In this document: one piece after another, positions 49,941 to 57,993 of the stretch | Numbering within the stretch: position 1 is the stretch's first letter | How the letters are laid out: each line of letters begins with the position of its first letter | Assembly (NCBI GenBank): GCA_023228945.1 | Contig: JALOAI010000028.1 | Location: 1-61,183 of the forward strand | Reading direction: 5' to 3' | Length of the DNA stretch: 61,183 bases | Source: Pigmentiphaga sp. | GTDB taxonomy: Bacteria > Pseudomonadota > Gammaproteobacteria > Burkholderiales > Burkholderiaceae_B | The notes under the pieces: model-generated | Seen by the model: the letters and a program-made list of their open reading frames with translations, nothing else | The model's database searches: none | What the model was told of the DNA's origin: nothing | Translations under genes and position numbers: made by a program

Positions 49941-50753
49941 ATGCCTGGCTCCGCGATTCCTTGCACGATAGCCCTCGTCGAAGACGAAGCCGTATTGCGC
50001 CACGAAATGGCGTTTCAGCTTTCACAATTGGGTTTCAAGGTCGAAACCTTCGAATCCGCCGTGGGCTTTTATCGTTTCCTGGCGGTCAACGAGCATGTCA
50101 TCGCCGTCCTCGATATCGGGCTCGATGGCGAAGACGGGCTATCGATCTGTCGCTATCTGCGTCAGCACAATCAACAGATCGGCATCGTGCTGATCAGCGC
50201 CCGCGGCCTGCGCCACGATCGCCTCGCCGGCCTGGCCGCCGGGGCCGACGCCTATCTGGTCAAGCCGCTGGACATCGACGAACTCGTGCTCATCCTCAAA
50301 CGGCTGGATCAAAGAGCCCGGCTTGTTCCCGTTTCCGCTCCGCGGCCGGCCATGGCGGCGGCCACGGCAGCCGCCGCCGCCCCATCGGCCGTGGCACAGT
50401 CAGCCGCCAATCTCGCCCGCGAACTGGGCTGGCAGCTCAGCACCGCCGGTACCACGCTGCTCGCTCCCAACGGGGGGCACATCATGCTGGCCGCCAACGA
50501 AAGCCAGCTCTTGCGGCGCCTGGTCCGACGGGCCGGCGAGGTCTGCAGCCACGCCGAACTCGGCGGAGCCCTGGGCATACAGCCCGACGAGCTCGATAAG
50601 CACCGGCTCGAGGTCATCATCAGCCGCTTGCGGGCCAAGGCACTGCGGCAGACCGGCATGCGCCTGCCATTGCAGTCGAGCCGGGGAGCCGGCTATTGTT
50701 GGGTCGAGGCCCCCGAATTCGATCTGCAAGGCGACGCCTCGCCCTCCGCCTGA
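49941..50753 (+). CDS. OmpR/PhoB-like response regulator
   Basis: A 270-residue response regulator. The receiver domain (residues 10 to about 120) has the acidic pair Glu14-Asp15, the phospho-acceptor Asp58 in AVLDIGLDGEDG, the Ser/Thr switch in LISARG and the conserved Lys of AYLVKPLDIDEL. An Ala-rich linker (PAMAAATAAAAAPSAVAQSAA) joins it to a winged helix DNA-binding domain in which ESQLLRRLVRRAGEVCSHAEL, RLEVIISRLRAKALRQTGMRLPLQSSRGAGYCWV mark the effector fold. The ATG at 49941 directly follows the divergent promoter spacer. It should be phosphorylated by the divergent 7TMR-DISM kinase. Confidence 0.9.
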   Translation: MPGSAIPCTIALVEDEAVLRHEMAFQLSQLGFKVETFESAVGFYRFLAVNEHVIAVLDIGLDGEDGLSICRYLRQHNQQIGIVLISARGLRHDRLAGLAAGADAYLVKPLDIDELVLILKRLDQRARLVPVSAPRPAMAAATAAAAAPSAVAQSAANLARELGWQLSTAGTTLLAPNGGHIMLAANESQLLRRLVRRAGEVCSHAELGGALGIQPDELDKHRLEVIISRLRAKALRQTGMRLPLQSSRGAGYCWVEAPEFDLQGDASPSA

Positions 50754-50850
50754 AGACGGACGGGCGTTACGATCTGTTTGACAACGGCAACGATCGCGCA
50801 TAGGGTTTCGATTCCCCGCGGGCCGCTCCGTGGACAAGCTCCGAGGCTTC

Positions 50851-51345
50851 ATGGCGACACACACACCTCCGCGCCGCGCGCCGCGCCGTCATCGTCAAGA
50901 ATCCTTCGATCCCCACATCGAAGGCGTATCGTATGGCCAGCTCGATCATCTCATCGGCTATGCGGTGCGTCGCGCGCAGATCCGCTTATACGAGGATTTC
51001 GCCGAAACCCTGCAGCCCTGGAACATCACGCCTCAGCGGTTTTCGGCGTTTACGCTCATTCACAATAATCCCGGCATCAAACCCACCGAACTGGCGCGGG
51101 CCATGGGTATCGCCCGTTCGGGAGTGGTGATCATTCTCGATTGGCTCGAGGCGGCGGGTTATGTGCGCCGGATCGGCGAGCAAAGCGATAAGCGCACGCT
51201 CGCCCTCGAGGTAAGCGTGGCCGGCGCGCGCGCCCTGGCCCAGATCTCCGCCGCGGTCGCCGCGCACGACAGCCGGATGTCCACGCGGCTCGATGCCTCT
51301 GAAAAGCAGCAACTGATGATGCTGCTCGATCGGCTAGGTTATTGA
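50851..51345 (+). CDS. MarR family transcriptional regulator
   Basis: A 164-residue MarR regulator with the winged helix around residues 60-110 (PTELARAMGIARSGVVIILDWLEAAGYVRRIGEQSDKRTLALEVS), where D-K-R-T is the wing turn typical of the family. The helices on both sides (LDHLIGYAVRRAQIRLYEDFAETLQPWNITPQRFSAFTLIHNNPG and ISAAVAAHDSRMSTRLDASEKQQLMMLLDRL) form the dimer interface. A GTG seven codons earlier is possible, but the ATG has a GAGG site. It is convergent with dinB (7-base overlap). MarR proteins usually respond to phenolic or other aromatic ligands; its target is not evident. Confidence 0.92.
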   Translation: MATHTPPRRAPRRHRQESFDPHIEGVSYGQLDHLIGYAVRRAQIRLYEDFAETLQPWNITPQRFSAFTLIHNNPGIKPTELARAMGIARSGVVIILDWLEAAGYVRRIGEQSDKRTLALEVSVAGARALAQISAAVAAHDSRMSTRLDASEKQQLMMLLDRLGY

Positions 51346-52604
51346 CCAGAGCCCGGGCTGTTCCTGAACCGGGGCCGGGGTTCTCCGCTGGTCCCAACTG
51401 CCGCGGCCGGGCCGCCATCGTCGGGAAAAAGCGGTAGCGACATGGGCGTGGCACTGGCCGGCAAGACGTTTTCGCCGGATTTGCCGAGCCCGCCGACTCG
51501 CACGCCGAGCAGGCGCAGCCGCCGGTCCAGTGGCACACGTTTCAGGCATTGCCCCGCGGCGCGGCGGATCGCCTGCGCGTCGGCGGTGCCGGCTTCCAGG
51601 GTGAGGTCGCGAGTGACGGTGCGAAAGTCGTCGTAGCGCAGTTTGATGCCCACCGTGCGGCCCTCGTATTGCAAGCGCCGCAGGTCATCGGCCACGCGCT
51701 GGCAAAGCTGGGTGAAGCGCGCGCCCAGTTCCTCGCGGTCCAGCACGGGATGCAAATCACGCGAAAACGTGGTTTCGCGGCTCACCGATTTGCGTTCGCG
51801 CTCGGTTACCACGGGCCGGTCATCACGGCCATGAGCGCTGGCGTGCAGCCAGCGGCCGTAGCGGGCGCCGAATTGCGCCACCAGCCAATCGGGCTCGGCG
51901 GCGGCGAGCTCGCCGACACTGTGGATGCCCAGCGACGCGAGGCGGGCCGCCGCCTTGGGGCCGATGCCGTTGATCCGGCTGGCGGGCAGCGGCCAGATCC
52001 GCGTGGCAATGTCGGCATGATCCAGAATCGTCACCCCGCCGGGCTTGTCCAGATCGGAGGCCAGCTTCGAGAGCAACTTATTGGGCGTAATGCCCAGCGA
52101 GCAGCTCAGGCCCGTCGCCTTGCGCACAGCGTCCTGAAGATCGCGGGCCAGTTCGCCGCCGCGCGCCAGCGCCTGATCGCGGCCGCCGGCCCGTACCCAG
52201 GGATGGTCGCTGAGGTCGATGTAGATTTCGTCGATGCCCCGATCTTCGATCTGCGGCGCGATGCCGGCCACCGCCTCCTTGAAGCGGCGCGACTGTTGCC
52301 GGTAGGCCTCGAAGTCGGCGGGCAAAATGACGGCGTCGGGAGCCAGGGCGGCGGCTTTCATGAGCCCCATGGCGGAATGCACGCCCAAGGCTCGGGCTTC
52401 GTAGGTGGCCGTGGTGATGACGCCGCGCCCCGCATAGTGGCGCAAGCGGGCAAAGTGGTGGGTGCCGTCGGCGCGGCGCTCGGGTGCCAGCGTACCGCGG
52501 CCGCCCACCACCACCGGCCGGCCGCGTAACTCTGGATAGCGCAGCAACTCCACCGACGCAAAAAACGCGTCCATATCGAGATGGGCGATGACCCGCGTAA
52601 TCAT
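51339..52604 (-). CDS. dinB: DNA polymerase IV (DinB)
   Basis: A 421-residue Y-family translesion polymerase. The palm motifs are VIAHLDMDAFFASVE (catalytic Asp) and IEDRGIDEIYIDLSDHP (Asp-Glu pair). The finger/thumb region has ITPNKLLSKLASDLDKPGGV, the HhH motif in INGIGPKAAARLASLGIHSVGEL, and the little finger is TFSRDLHPVLDREEL...DLTLEAG. The C-terminal tail ends in a disordered Pro/Gly-rich extension typical of beta-clamp-binding regions, though I do not see a clear QxxLxLF motif. The open frame continues upstream, but MITRVI matches the usual N-terminus. It is typically SOS-induced, but no LexA box was identifiable. Confidence 0.93.
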   Translation of the reverse strand: MITRVIAHLDMDAFFASVELLRYPELRGRPVVVGGRGTLAPERRADGTHHFARLRHYAGRGVITTATYEARALGVHSAMGLMKAAALAPDAVILPADFEAYRQQSRRFKEAVAGIAPQIEDRGIDEIYIDLSDHPWVRAGGRDQALARGGELARDLQDAVRKATGLSCSLGITPNKLLSKLASDLDKPGGVTILDHADIATRIWPLPASRINGIGPKAAARLASLGIHSVGELAAAEPDWLVAQFGARYGRWLHASAHGRDDRPVVTERERKSVSRETTFSRDLHPVLDREELGARFTQLCQRVADDLRRLQYEGRTVGIKLRYDDFRTVTRDLTLEAGTADAQAIRRAAGQCLKRVPLDRRLRLLGVRVGGLGKSGENVLPASATPMSLPLFPDDGGPAAAVGTSGEPRPRFRNSPGSGQ

Positions 52605-52842
52605 GGCGTGCTCAGGGTTGATCCGGTATGGGCCAGCCCTGCGGCTGCCGCCGCACGACTGCTGCCCTCGGGGAGCGAGCATACCCGAAGCCCCCGCGGG
52701 CTGCGTGTAAACCCTGGATGCCGCCGGTTTTAAATATCGCTAGACTTAAAGGCGCTATGCGTCATAACAATTGATCGACCTTTCCGGCTGTCCCGCGGGC
52801 GGGCACGCCCGGCGGGGAGGCCGGCTTCACGGAGACTCCACC

Positions 52843-54051
52843 ATGGCATTGTTAACCTCCATCAAGGCGGTGGCCGCGGCGGCCGCGCTGGCGCTTGCGG
52901 CTCCCGCGGTTCAGGCTGCCGATGCGCCGCCGATCCGCATCGGTTATGCCGTATCCAAAACCGGTCCGTATGCGGGCGGCGCCACCGTCACCACGGTGCC
53001 CAACTACGAGCTGTGGGCGGCGGAGGTCAATGCGGCGGGCGGTATCGCGTTGGCCGATGGCCAGCGCGCCAAGATCGAGCTCATCGAGTACGACGACCGC
53101 AGCAACTCCGAAGAAGCCGTGCGCGCGATCGAACGGTTGATCAACCACGATAAAGTCGATTTCGTGCTGCCGCCCTGGGGTACTGCCCTCAACCTGGCCG
53201 TTGGCCCCATCTTCGACCGCCACGGCTACCCGCAATTGGCCGTTACCTCGGTGTCCGATCGCATCCCGCAACTGCGCGATCGCTGGCCCAACGCCTTCTT
53301 CTTCTCCAGCACTTCGGCCACCTACGCCGAAGGTATCGTCGATCTGCTCACCGAACTGCGCAAGGCCAACCAAATCAAGGGTACGGTGGCCATGGTCAAC
53401 GTCGCCGACCAATTCGGCATCGAGCTGGCCAATGCCGCGCGCAAGAGTCTGGCCGCCGCGGGCTTCGAAGTGGTCTACAGCCAAAGCTATCCGCCGGGCA
53501 GCCAGGATATGCAAACCATCGTCAACGAAGTGCGTCGGCTCAACCCCGATGCCTTCCTGGCATTCAGCTATCCGCCCGACACCATCGCGCTCACCGACCT
53601 CTCCATCCAGCTCAAGCTCAGCCCGCCGGTGTTCTACACCGCGGTCGGCACGGCCTTTCCGCTCTTCAAGCAGCGCTTCGGCGAAAACGCCGAGGGCGTG
53701 CTGGGCAGCGGCGGTGTGAACGTCAACACCGAGGCCATGAAACACTACTGGGCCCGCCATAAAGAAGTCACCGGCAAAGAGCCCGACGGCTGGTTGAGCC
53801 CCATCACCTACGCCAGCCTGCAAGTCCTGCAGCAAGCCATCGAAAAAGTCGGCAAACCCGACCGCGCCGCGGTGTCCAAGGCCATGACCGAAGGCACCTA
53901 CGATACGGTGGTGGGTCCGATGTCGCTGGCCAACCGCCATTACGAGCAGGGCTGGACGGTCGGCCAATGGCAGCAAGGCGTCTTCAATGGCGTCGAGCCG
54001 CGGCGCGAGGGCGCGGCCCCGGTCGAGTTTCCCAAGCCGGCCTGGCGCTAA
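52843..54051 (+). CDS. Branched-chain amino acid/amide-type ABC transporter binding protein
   Basis: A 402-residue periplasmic binding protein of the Leu/Ile/Val-binding family (Peripla_BP_6). The signal peptide MALLTSIKAVAAAAALALAA is cleaved near VQAAD. Then PIRIGYAVSKTGPYAGGATVTTVPNYELWAAEVNAAGGI, VDFVLPPWGTALNLAVGP, FFFSSTSATYAEG and the GEGVLGSGG region are typical. A GGAG site supports the ATG at 52843 over an earlier in-frame start. The ligand may be an amino acid, amide or aromatic acid; several aromatic-acid uptake systems use this scaffold. It is the first gene of a five-gene Liv operon. Confidence 0.92.
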   Translation: MALLTSIKAVAAAAALALAAPAVQAADAPPIRIGYAVSKTGPYAGGATVTTVPNYELWAAEVNAAGGIALADGQRAKIELIEYDDRSNSEEAVRAIERLINHDKVDFVLPPWGTALNLAVGPIFDRHGYPQLAVTSVSDRIPQLRDRWPNAFFFSSTSATYAEGIVDLLTELRKANQIKGTVAMVNVADQFGIELANAARKSLAAAGFEVVYSQSYPPGSQDMQTIVNEVRRLNPDAFLAFSYPPDTIALTDLSIQLKLSPPVFYTAVGTAFPLFKQRFGENAEGVLGSGGVNVNTEAMKHYWARHKEVTGKEPDGWLSPITYASLQVLQQAIEKVGKPDRAAVSKAMTEGTYDTVVGPMSLANRHYEQGWTVGQWQQGVFNGVEPRREGAAPVEFPKPAWR

Positions 54052-54057
54052 GCCCTC

Positions 54058-54936
54058 GTGCCTTTTCTCGATGCCCTGATCAACGGCCTGACGCTGGGCG
54101 GCGTCTACGCCCTGGTGGCGCTCGGCCTTACCCTGCAGTACGGCGTCGCCCGCATCATGAACCTGTCCTATGGCCAGTTTCTGATCGCGGCGGCGTTCGC
54201 CGCCTACTGGCTGTTCAATTCGCTGGCCATCAATCCCTTCTTCGGCCTGCTGCTGATCACGCCGGCGGCTTTCGCGCTGCACTGGCTGATCTACCAGCTC
54301 CTGTTGCACCCGCTGGTGCGCCGGGCGCGGCATAACAAGGCCACTCTGGAGGTCGACAGCATCCTGGCCACCTTCGGCCTGTTGTTCATCATCGAAGGCG
54401 TGGTTCTGGTCTTGTTCGGCGGCAGCTATTTCAACTATTCCTTCCTGACCGTCGTCTACGATATCTTCGGCACGCCGCTGCCGGCCAATCGCATGCTCGC
54501 CGTGGTGTTCGCGGTGATCCTGGGGGGCGGGCTCTACCTGCTGTTGCGCCATACCCGCCAGGGCATGGCGATACGCGCGGTGGCGGCCAATCCCGAGGCC
54601 GCCCAACTGGTGGCGATCGACATCCGGCTTGCCGCGGCGCTGGCCTTTGCGGTGGGCGGCGCCATGGTCGCCGCCAGCGGCGTGCTGGTCAGCCTGTTCA
54701 TGACCTTCAACGCGTCGATGGGCATACTGTTCACCATGAAGGCGCTCATCGTCATCATCATGGGCGGCGTGGGCAACCTGGCCGGCTGCCTGCTGGCGGG
54801 GCTGCTGCTCGGCCTGGCCGAGAGCTTCGTCGCCACCTACGTCGATCCCGGCCTCACCATCGCCGTCAATTTCGCGCTCTTTCTGCTCGTGCTTATCGTA
54901 CGTCCCAATGGCCTGTTCGGGAGGGCCAGCGCATGA
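54058..54936 (+). CDS. livH: LivH-type ABC permease
   Basis: A 292-residue permease with eight membrane segments. It starts with GTG (LFPFLDALINGLTLGGVYALVALGLTLQYGVARIMNLSYGQFL in translation, the first residue being Met). The family core EAAQLVAIDIRLAAALAFAVGGAMVAASGVLVSLFMTFNASMGILFTMKALIVIIMGGVGNLAG is intact. Only 6 bases separate it from the binding-protein stop and it overlaps livM by 4 bases. It forms the translocation pore with LivM. Confidence 0.93.
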   Translation: MPFLDALINGLTLGGVYALVALGLTLQYGVARIMNLSYGQFLIAAAFAAYWLFNSLAINPFFGLLLITPAAFALHWLIYQLLLHPLVRRARHNKATLEVDSILATFGLLFIIEGVVLVLFGGSYFNYSFLTVVYDIFGTPLPANRMLAVVFAVILGGGLYLLLRHTRQGMAIRAVAANPEAAQLVAIDIRLAAALAFAVGGAMVAASGVLVSLFMTFNASMGILFTMKALIVIIMGGVGNLAGCLLAGLLLGLAESFVATYVDPGLTIAVNFALFLLVLIVRPNGLFGRASA

Positions 54937-55877
54937 CGTTCCGCCACCGGATCTTCAGCGTGGCCGCGGTGCTGGGCCTGGCTGCGGCCGCCGCCGTTCC
55001 GTTCGTCGGCAGCGGCTACGCCATGTCCCTGACCATCAACCTGCTGATGTTCGTTGCGCTGGCCACGGCATGGGCGCTGTTCTCCGGCCCCACCGCATTG
55101 ATTTCATTGGCCACCGTGGCCTTCTTCGGGATCGGCGCCTATACGGTGGCCGTATTCGGCGAGGTTCTGCCCTGGCCGCTGGTGCTTTTGCTGGCGGCGG
55201 CAATCAGCCTGGCCGTGGCGCTGGTGGTCGGCCTCTCCACGCTGCGCCTGAAGGGCATCTACTTCGTCATTTTCACCTTTGGCCTGTCCGAGCTGATCCG
55301 CCAGCTCGTCACCTGGTATGAGGCCAACTTCTCGGGGTCGGTGGGGCGCTATGTGTTCCTCGACATCACGCAGCCCCAGATCCTTTGGCAACTGGTGGCA
55401 CTGACGGCGGCGATCTTCATCGCTGGTGCCTGGCTCCAGCGCTCCCGCCTGGGGCTGGCGCTGCGCATGATCGGCGACGACGAAACCGCCGCCATGCATT
55501 GCGGCGCCAACGTCACTCGGGTCAAGTTGATCGTATTCGCCATCAGCGCCATTTTCATGGCGCTGGCGGGCGCCATGATCGCGCCGCGCTGGACTTACCT
55601 CGACGCCAGCATCGCCTTCAGTCCGCTGGTATCGTTCCAGGTGGTGATCATGGCCTTGCTCGGTGGCGCCGCGCGCCTCTACGGGCCGGCCCTGGGAGTG
55701 ATTCCCCTGGTATTCCTGTTCGAGTATTTGTCGGCCAATTTTCCCAACTACTTCAGCATTCTGCTCGGCGTCACCTTCATGGCCATCGTCTATCTGGTGC
55801 CTCAAGGCATCGCCGGCCTGCTGGAGCGCCGCCAAAAAACGCCACGGCTCGTGCCCGGGGCCAAGGAAAAGGCATGA
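54933..55877 (+). CDS. livM: LivM-type ABC permease
   Basis: A 314-residue permease with about ten hydrophobic segments. Family marks include MSLTINLLMFVALATAWALFSGPTALISLATVAFFGIGAYTVAVF near the N-terminus and IGDDETAAMHCGANVTRVKLIVFAISAIFMALAGAMIAPRWTYLDASIAF. Its ATG overlaps the livH stop. Its own stop overlaps the livG start, where two copies of a family B repeat intervene in the coding sequence of livG. It pairs with LivH. Confidence 0.93.
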   Translation: MTFRHRIFSVAAVLGLAAAAAVPFVGSGYAMSLTINLLMFVALATAWALFSGPTALISLATVAFFGIGAYTVAVFGEVLPWPLVLLLAAAISLAVALVVGLSTLRLKGIYFVIFTFGLSELIRQLVTWYEANFSGSVGRYVFLDITQPQILWQLVALTAAIFIAGAWLQRSRLGLALRMIGDDETAAMHCGANVTRVKLIVFAISAIFMALAGAMIAPRWTYLDASIAFSPLVSFQVVIMALLGGAARLYGPALGVIPLVFLFEYLSANFPNYFSILLGVTFMAIVYLVPQGIAGLLERRQKTPRLVPGAKEKA

Positions 55878-56029
55878 GTGCGCCGGGCCGCCCCAAGCAC
55901 GAATCCTCCCTCGGGGAGGCAGTCGCGAAGCGACCGGAGGGTAGTTCATCCGGTGCGCCGGGCCGCCCCAAGCACGAATCCTCCCTCGGGGAGGCAGTCG
56001 CGAAGCGACCGGAGGGCAGTCCAGTAAGC
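55874..56029 (+). repeat. Family B palindromic element, tandem copies B2 and B3 (translated)
   Basis: Two units, 55880-55954 and 55955-56029, each exactly 75 bases and nearly identical. The first begins on the livM TGA stop. Each contains CCTCCC paired with GGGAGG (for example 55905-55910 and 55914-55919, loop TCG) and GTCGC paired with GCGAC (55922-55926 and 55930-55934, loop GAA). Each is read as 25 residues of livG. Confidence 0.85.
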
Positions 56030-56764
56030 GGTGGATCCACGCCCTTGCTGCAGATCGAGCACCTAACCAAAAAATTCGGCGGGCTGGTGGCGGTCGACGA
56101 CCTGAGTTTTCGCGTCGACACCGGCGAAATCGTCGGCCTGCTCGGCCCCAATGGCTCGGGCAAAACGACGGTGATGAACCTCGTCTCGGGAGCTCTCCGT
56201 CCAAATAGCGGCCGCATCCTCCTGAACGGCCGCAACCTCGCCGGGCTGCCGGCCCACCGCATCGCCCGCGCTGGCGTGGCTCGCACCTTCCAACTGGTGC
56301 GCGTCATGGGCTCGCTCAATTGCCTGGAGAACGTCAAGGCCGGCCTGGCGTTCGGCCCGGCGGATCTCTGGGGGCGGGCCGCCGAACGCGAGGCCTCCGG
56401 CTTGCTCGAACGTATCGGCCTGGACGGTGCGGCCGATCAGGCCGCGGGCGATCTCACCTATATCAACCAGAAGCGGCTCGAGCTCGCGCGCGCCCTAGCC
56501 CTGAGGCCGCGCCTGCTCTTGCTCGACGAATGGCTGGCCGGTCTCAACCCCTCCGAACTCCAAGAGGCGATCGCTCTGATCAAATCCCTGCACGCCGACG
56601 GCCTGACGGTGATCCTGGTCGAGCACGTCATGGACGCCATCCGCTCGCTCTGCAGCCGCGTGGTCGTGATGAACGCGGGCGCCAAGATCGCCGACGGCCC
56701 GCCGCTCGAAGCCCTGGCCGAGCCCGAAGTCGTGCGCGCCTACCTGGGAGACGACGATGCTTGA
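55874..56764 (+). CDS. livG: LivG-type ABC ATPase with two family B repeat units at its N-terminus
   Basis: A 296-residue ABC ATPase. After a repeat-encoded extension of about 52 residues the normal core begins: LLQIEHLTKKFGGLVAVDDLSFRVDTGEIVGLLGPNGSGKTT (Walker A at residues 91-98). The Q-loop is in ARTFQLVRVMGSLNCLENVKAG, Walker B is LLLLDE, the D-loop is AGLNPSEL and the H-loop is LVEHVMDA. The signature region is DLTYINQKRLELARAL, i.e. the degenerate LTxxxxKRLELARAL form rather than LSGGQ. Residues 3-52 are two in-frame 25-residue units (APGRPKHESSLGEAVAKRPEG plus linkers). The ATG overlaps the livM stop. A TTG at PLLQ is the only plausible alternative start. Confidence 0.9.
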   Translation: MSAPGRPKHESSLGEAVAKRPEGSSSGAPGRPKHESSLGEAVAKRPEGSPVSGGSTPLLQIEHLTKKFGGLVAVDDLSFRVDTGEIVGLLGPNGSGKTTVMNLVSGALRPNSGRILLNGRNLAGLPAHRIARAGVARTFQLVRVMGSLNCLENVKAGLAFGPADLWGRAAEREASGLLERIGLDGAADQAAGDLTYINQKRLELARALALRPRLLLLDEWLAGLNPSELQEAIALIKSLHADGLTVILVEHVMDAIRSLCSRVVVMNAGAKIADGPPLEALAEPEVVRAYLGDDDA

Positions 56765-57482
56765 ATTGAGCCAGTGGCGCGTCGCCTATGGCCAGCACCT
56801 GGCCTTGCAGGGCGTCGAGCTCTCGGTGGGCAAGGGCGAGGTGGTGGTCATTCTTGGCACCAATGGCGCCGGCAAGTCCAGCCTGCTCAAATCGATCGCC
56901 GGTCTGGTGCCGGCGCTGCCGGGCTCCTCGTTGCGCTTCGATGGCCACGAACTGCTGGGCAAGCCCGCCCGCGAGATCGTCGAGGCGGGGATCGCGCTCG
57001 TGCCCGAAGGGCGGGGCATCTTCGGCGAACTCACCGTGCGCGAAAATCTCCTGCTGGGCGCCTACGCGCGCCGCGCCCGCCAGGGCGAAGCGGGCCGGCT
57101 CGAATCCGTGGTGGCGCTGTTTCCCAAACTTGGCCAGCGCATGAAGCAGGTGGTGCAAACCATGAGCGGCGGCGAGCAGCAAATGGTGGCGATCGGCCGG
57201 GCCCTGATGTCCAACCCTTCTTTATTGCTGCTCGATGAGCCCTCGCTGGGTTTGTCGCCCATCATGACCGGCGAGCTTTTCAAGGCCTTGGCCCGCGTGC
57301 GCCAGCAGGATCTCGCCATCCTGCTGGTCGAGCAAAACGCCAAACGCAGTCTGGCGCTGGCGGATCGCGGATATCTGATCGAAAACGGTCGTATCGTCGG
57401 TCAAGGTCCGGCCGCACAGTTGCGCAACGATCCGGCCGTGCAAAAAGCCTATCTGGGCGGCGCCGCGGGCGCGGCCGCGTAG
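56757..57482 (+). CDS. livF: LivF-type ABC ATPase
   Basis: A 241-residue ABC ATPase with Walker A GTNGAGKSSLLKSI, Q-loop region PEGRGIFGELTVRENLLLGAY, signature TMSGGEQQMVAIGRALM, Walker B LLLLDEPSLGLSP and H-loop LLVEQNAKRSLALADRGY, all standard for LivF. It starts inside the livG stop (8-base overlap) and closes the Liv operon. The operon is complete: binding protein, two permeases and two ATPases. It has no repeat-derived extension. Confidence 0.94.
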   Translation: MLELSQWRVAYGQHLALQGVELSVGKGEVVVILGTNGAGKSSLLKSIAGLVPALPGSSLRFDGHELLGKPAREIVEAGIALVPEGRGIFGELTVRENLLLGAYARRARQGEAGRLESVVALFPKLGQRMKQVVQTMSGGEQQMVAIGRALMSNPSLLLLDEPSLGLSPIMTGELFKALARVRQQDLAILLVEQNAKRSLALADRGYLIENGRIVGQGPAAQLRNDPAVQKAYLGGAAGAAA

Positions 57483-57502
57483 CCTGGCCCCGCCCTTCGG
57501 GT

Positions 57503-57940
57503 TTAGCCCTTCGCGTCGCGCTCGAGCAGGCCCCGAATCAGATACATCTCGGCCTCGTGCACCGTACCCATCTGCAGCCAGGCTTCGTCCGATTGGCTCG
57601 CCAGGCGCCAGGTCAGCAGCGAAATCACCGAGGTTTGCGGGCCATGGCCGAGCAGCTCGCCAGGGATCACGCGCGACATATTGCGGAACTGCATGGCATC
57701 GGGAGAGCGGCCCACTTCGTAATCCACGAGCAGGCGCTCGGGATCGGGGTGCAGCCGGACGTAGGTGGGCCGGCCATCGAAAATCGAATCGCCTACATAG
57801 ATGCCCGGGGAATGCTCCTGGCGCTGCCAGCTGCCCCAGGCCCAGCGGCCCTGTTCCAGGCCATCGGCCATGATACGGAAAGCGCGCGACGGTTCGACCG
57901 CCACCAGGATGCTGCTGCTGTGACAATGCGGATCAATCAT
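57503..57940 (-). CDS. SRPBCC-like (START/Bet v 1) protein
   Basis: A 145-residue protein starting MIDPHCHSSSILVAVEPSRAFRIMADGLEQGRWAWGSW. The helix-swap pattern with a central GRPTYVRLHPDPERLLVDYEVG and a final long helix region (SDEAWLQMGTVHEAEMYLIRGLLER) is that of the SRPBCC/AHSA1 hydrophobic-ligand-binding fold, although the match is not strong. A GAGG site precedes this ATG; a longer frame exists upstream but overlaps the protease gene. It is co-directional with the protease gene and about 53 bases downstream of it. Function unknown; small-ligand binding is likely. Confidence 0.6.
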   Translation of the reverse strand: MIDPHCHSSSILVAVEPSRAFRIMADGLEQGRWAWGSWQRQEHSPGIYVGDSIFDGRPTYVRLHPDPERLLVDYEVGRSPDAMQFRNMSRVIPGELLGHGPQTSVISLLTWRLASQSDEAWLQMGTVHEAEMYLIRGLLERDAKG

Positions 57941-57993
57941 GAAGACCTCGGGGAAAAGGGAAAAGGAAAAAGCGCTCGCGGCCGAGCCCCGGC

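Noticed and set aside
55880..56029. The LivG tandem repeats as a CRISPR array
   Set aside because: There are only two directly adjacent units without spacers, and they are translated; no cas genes are present in the window.
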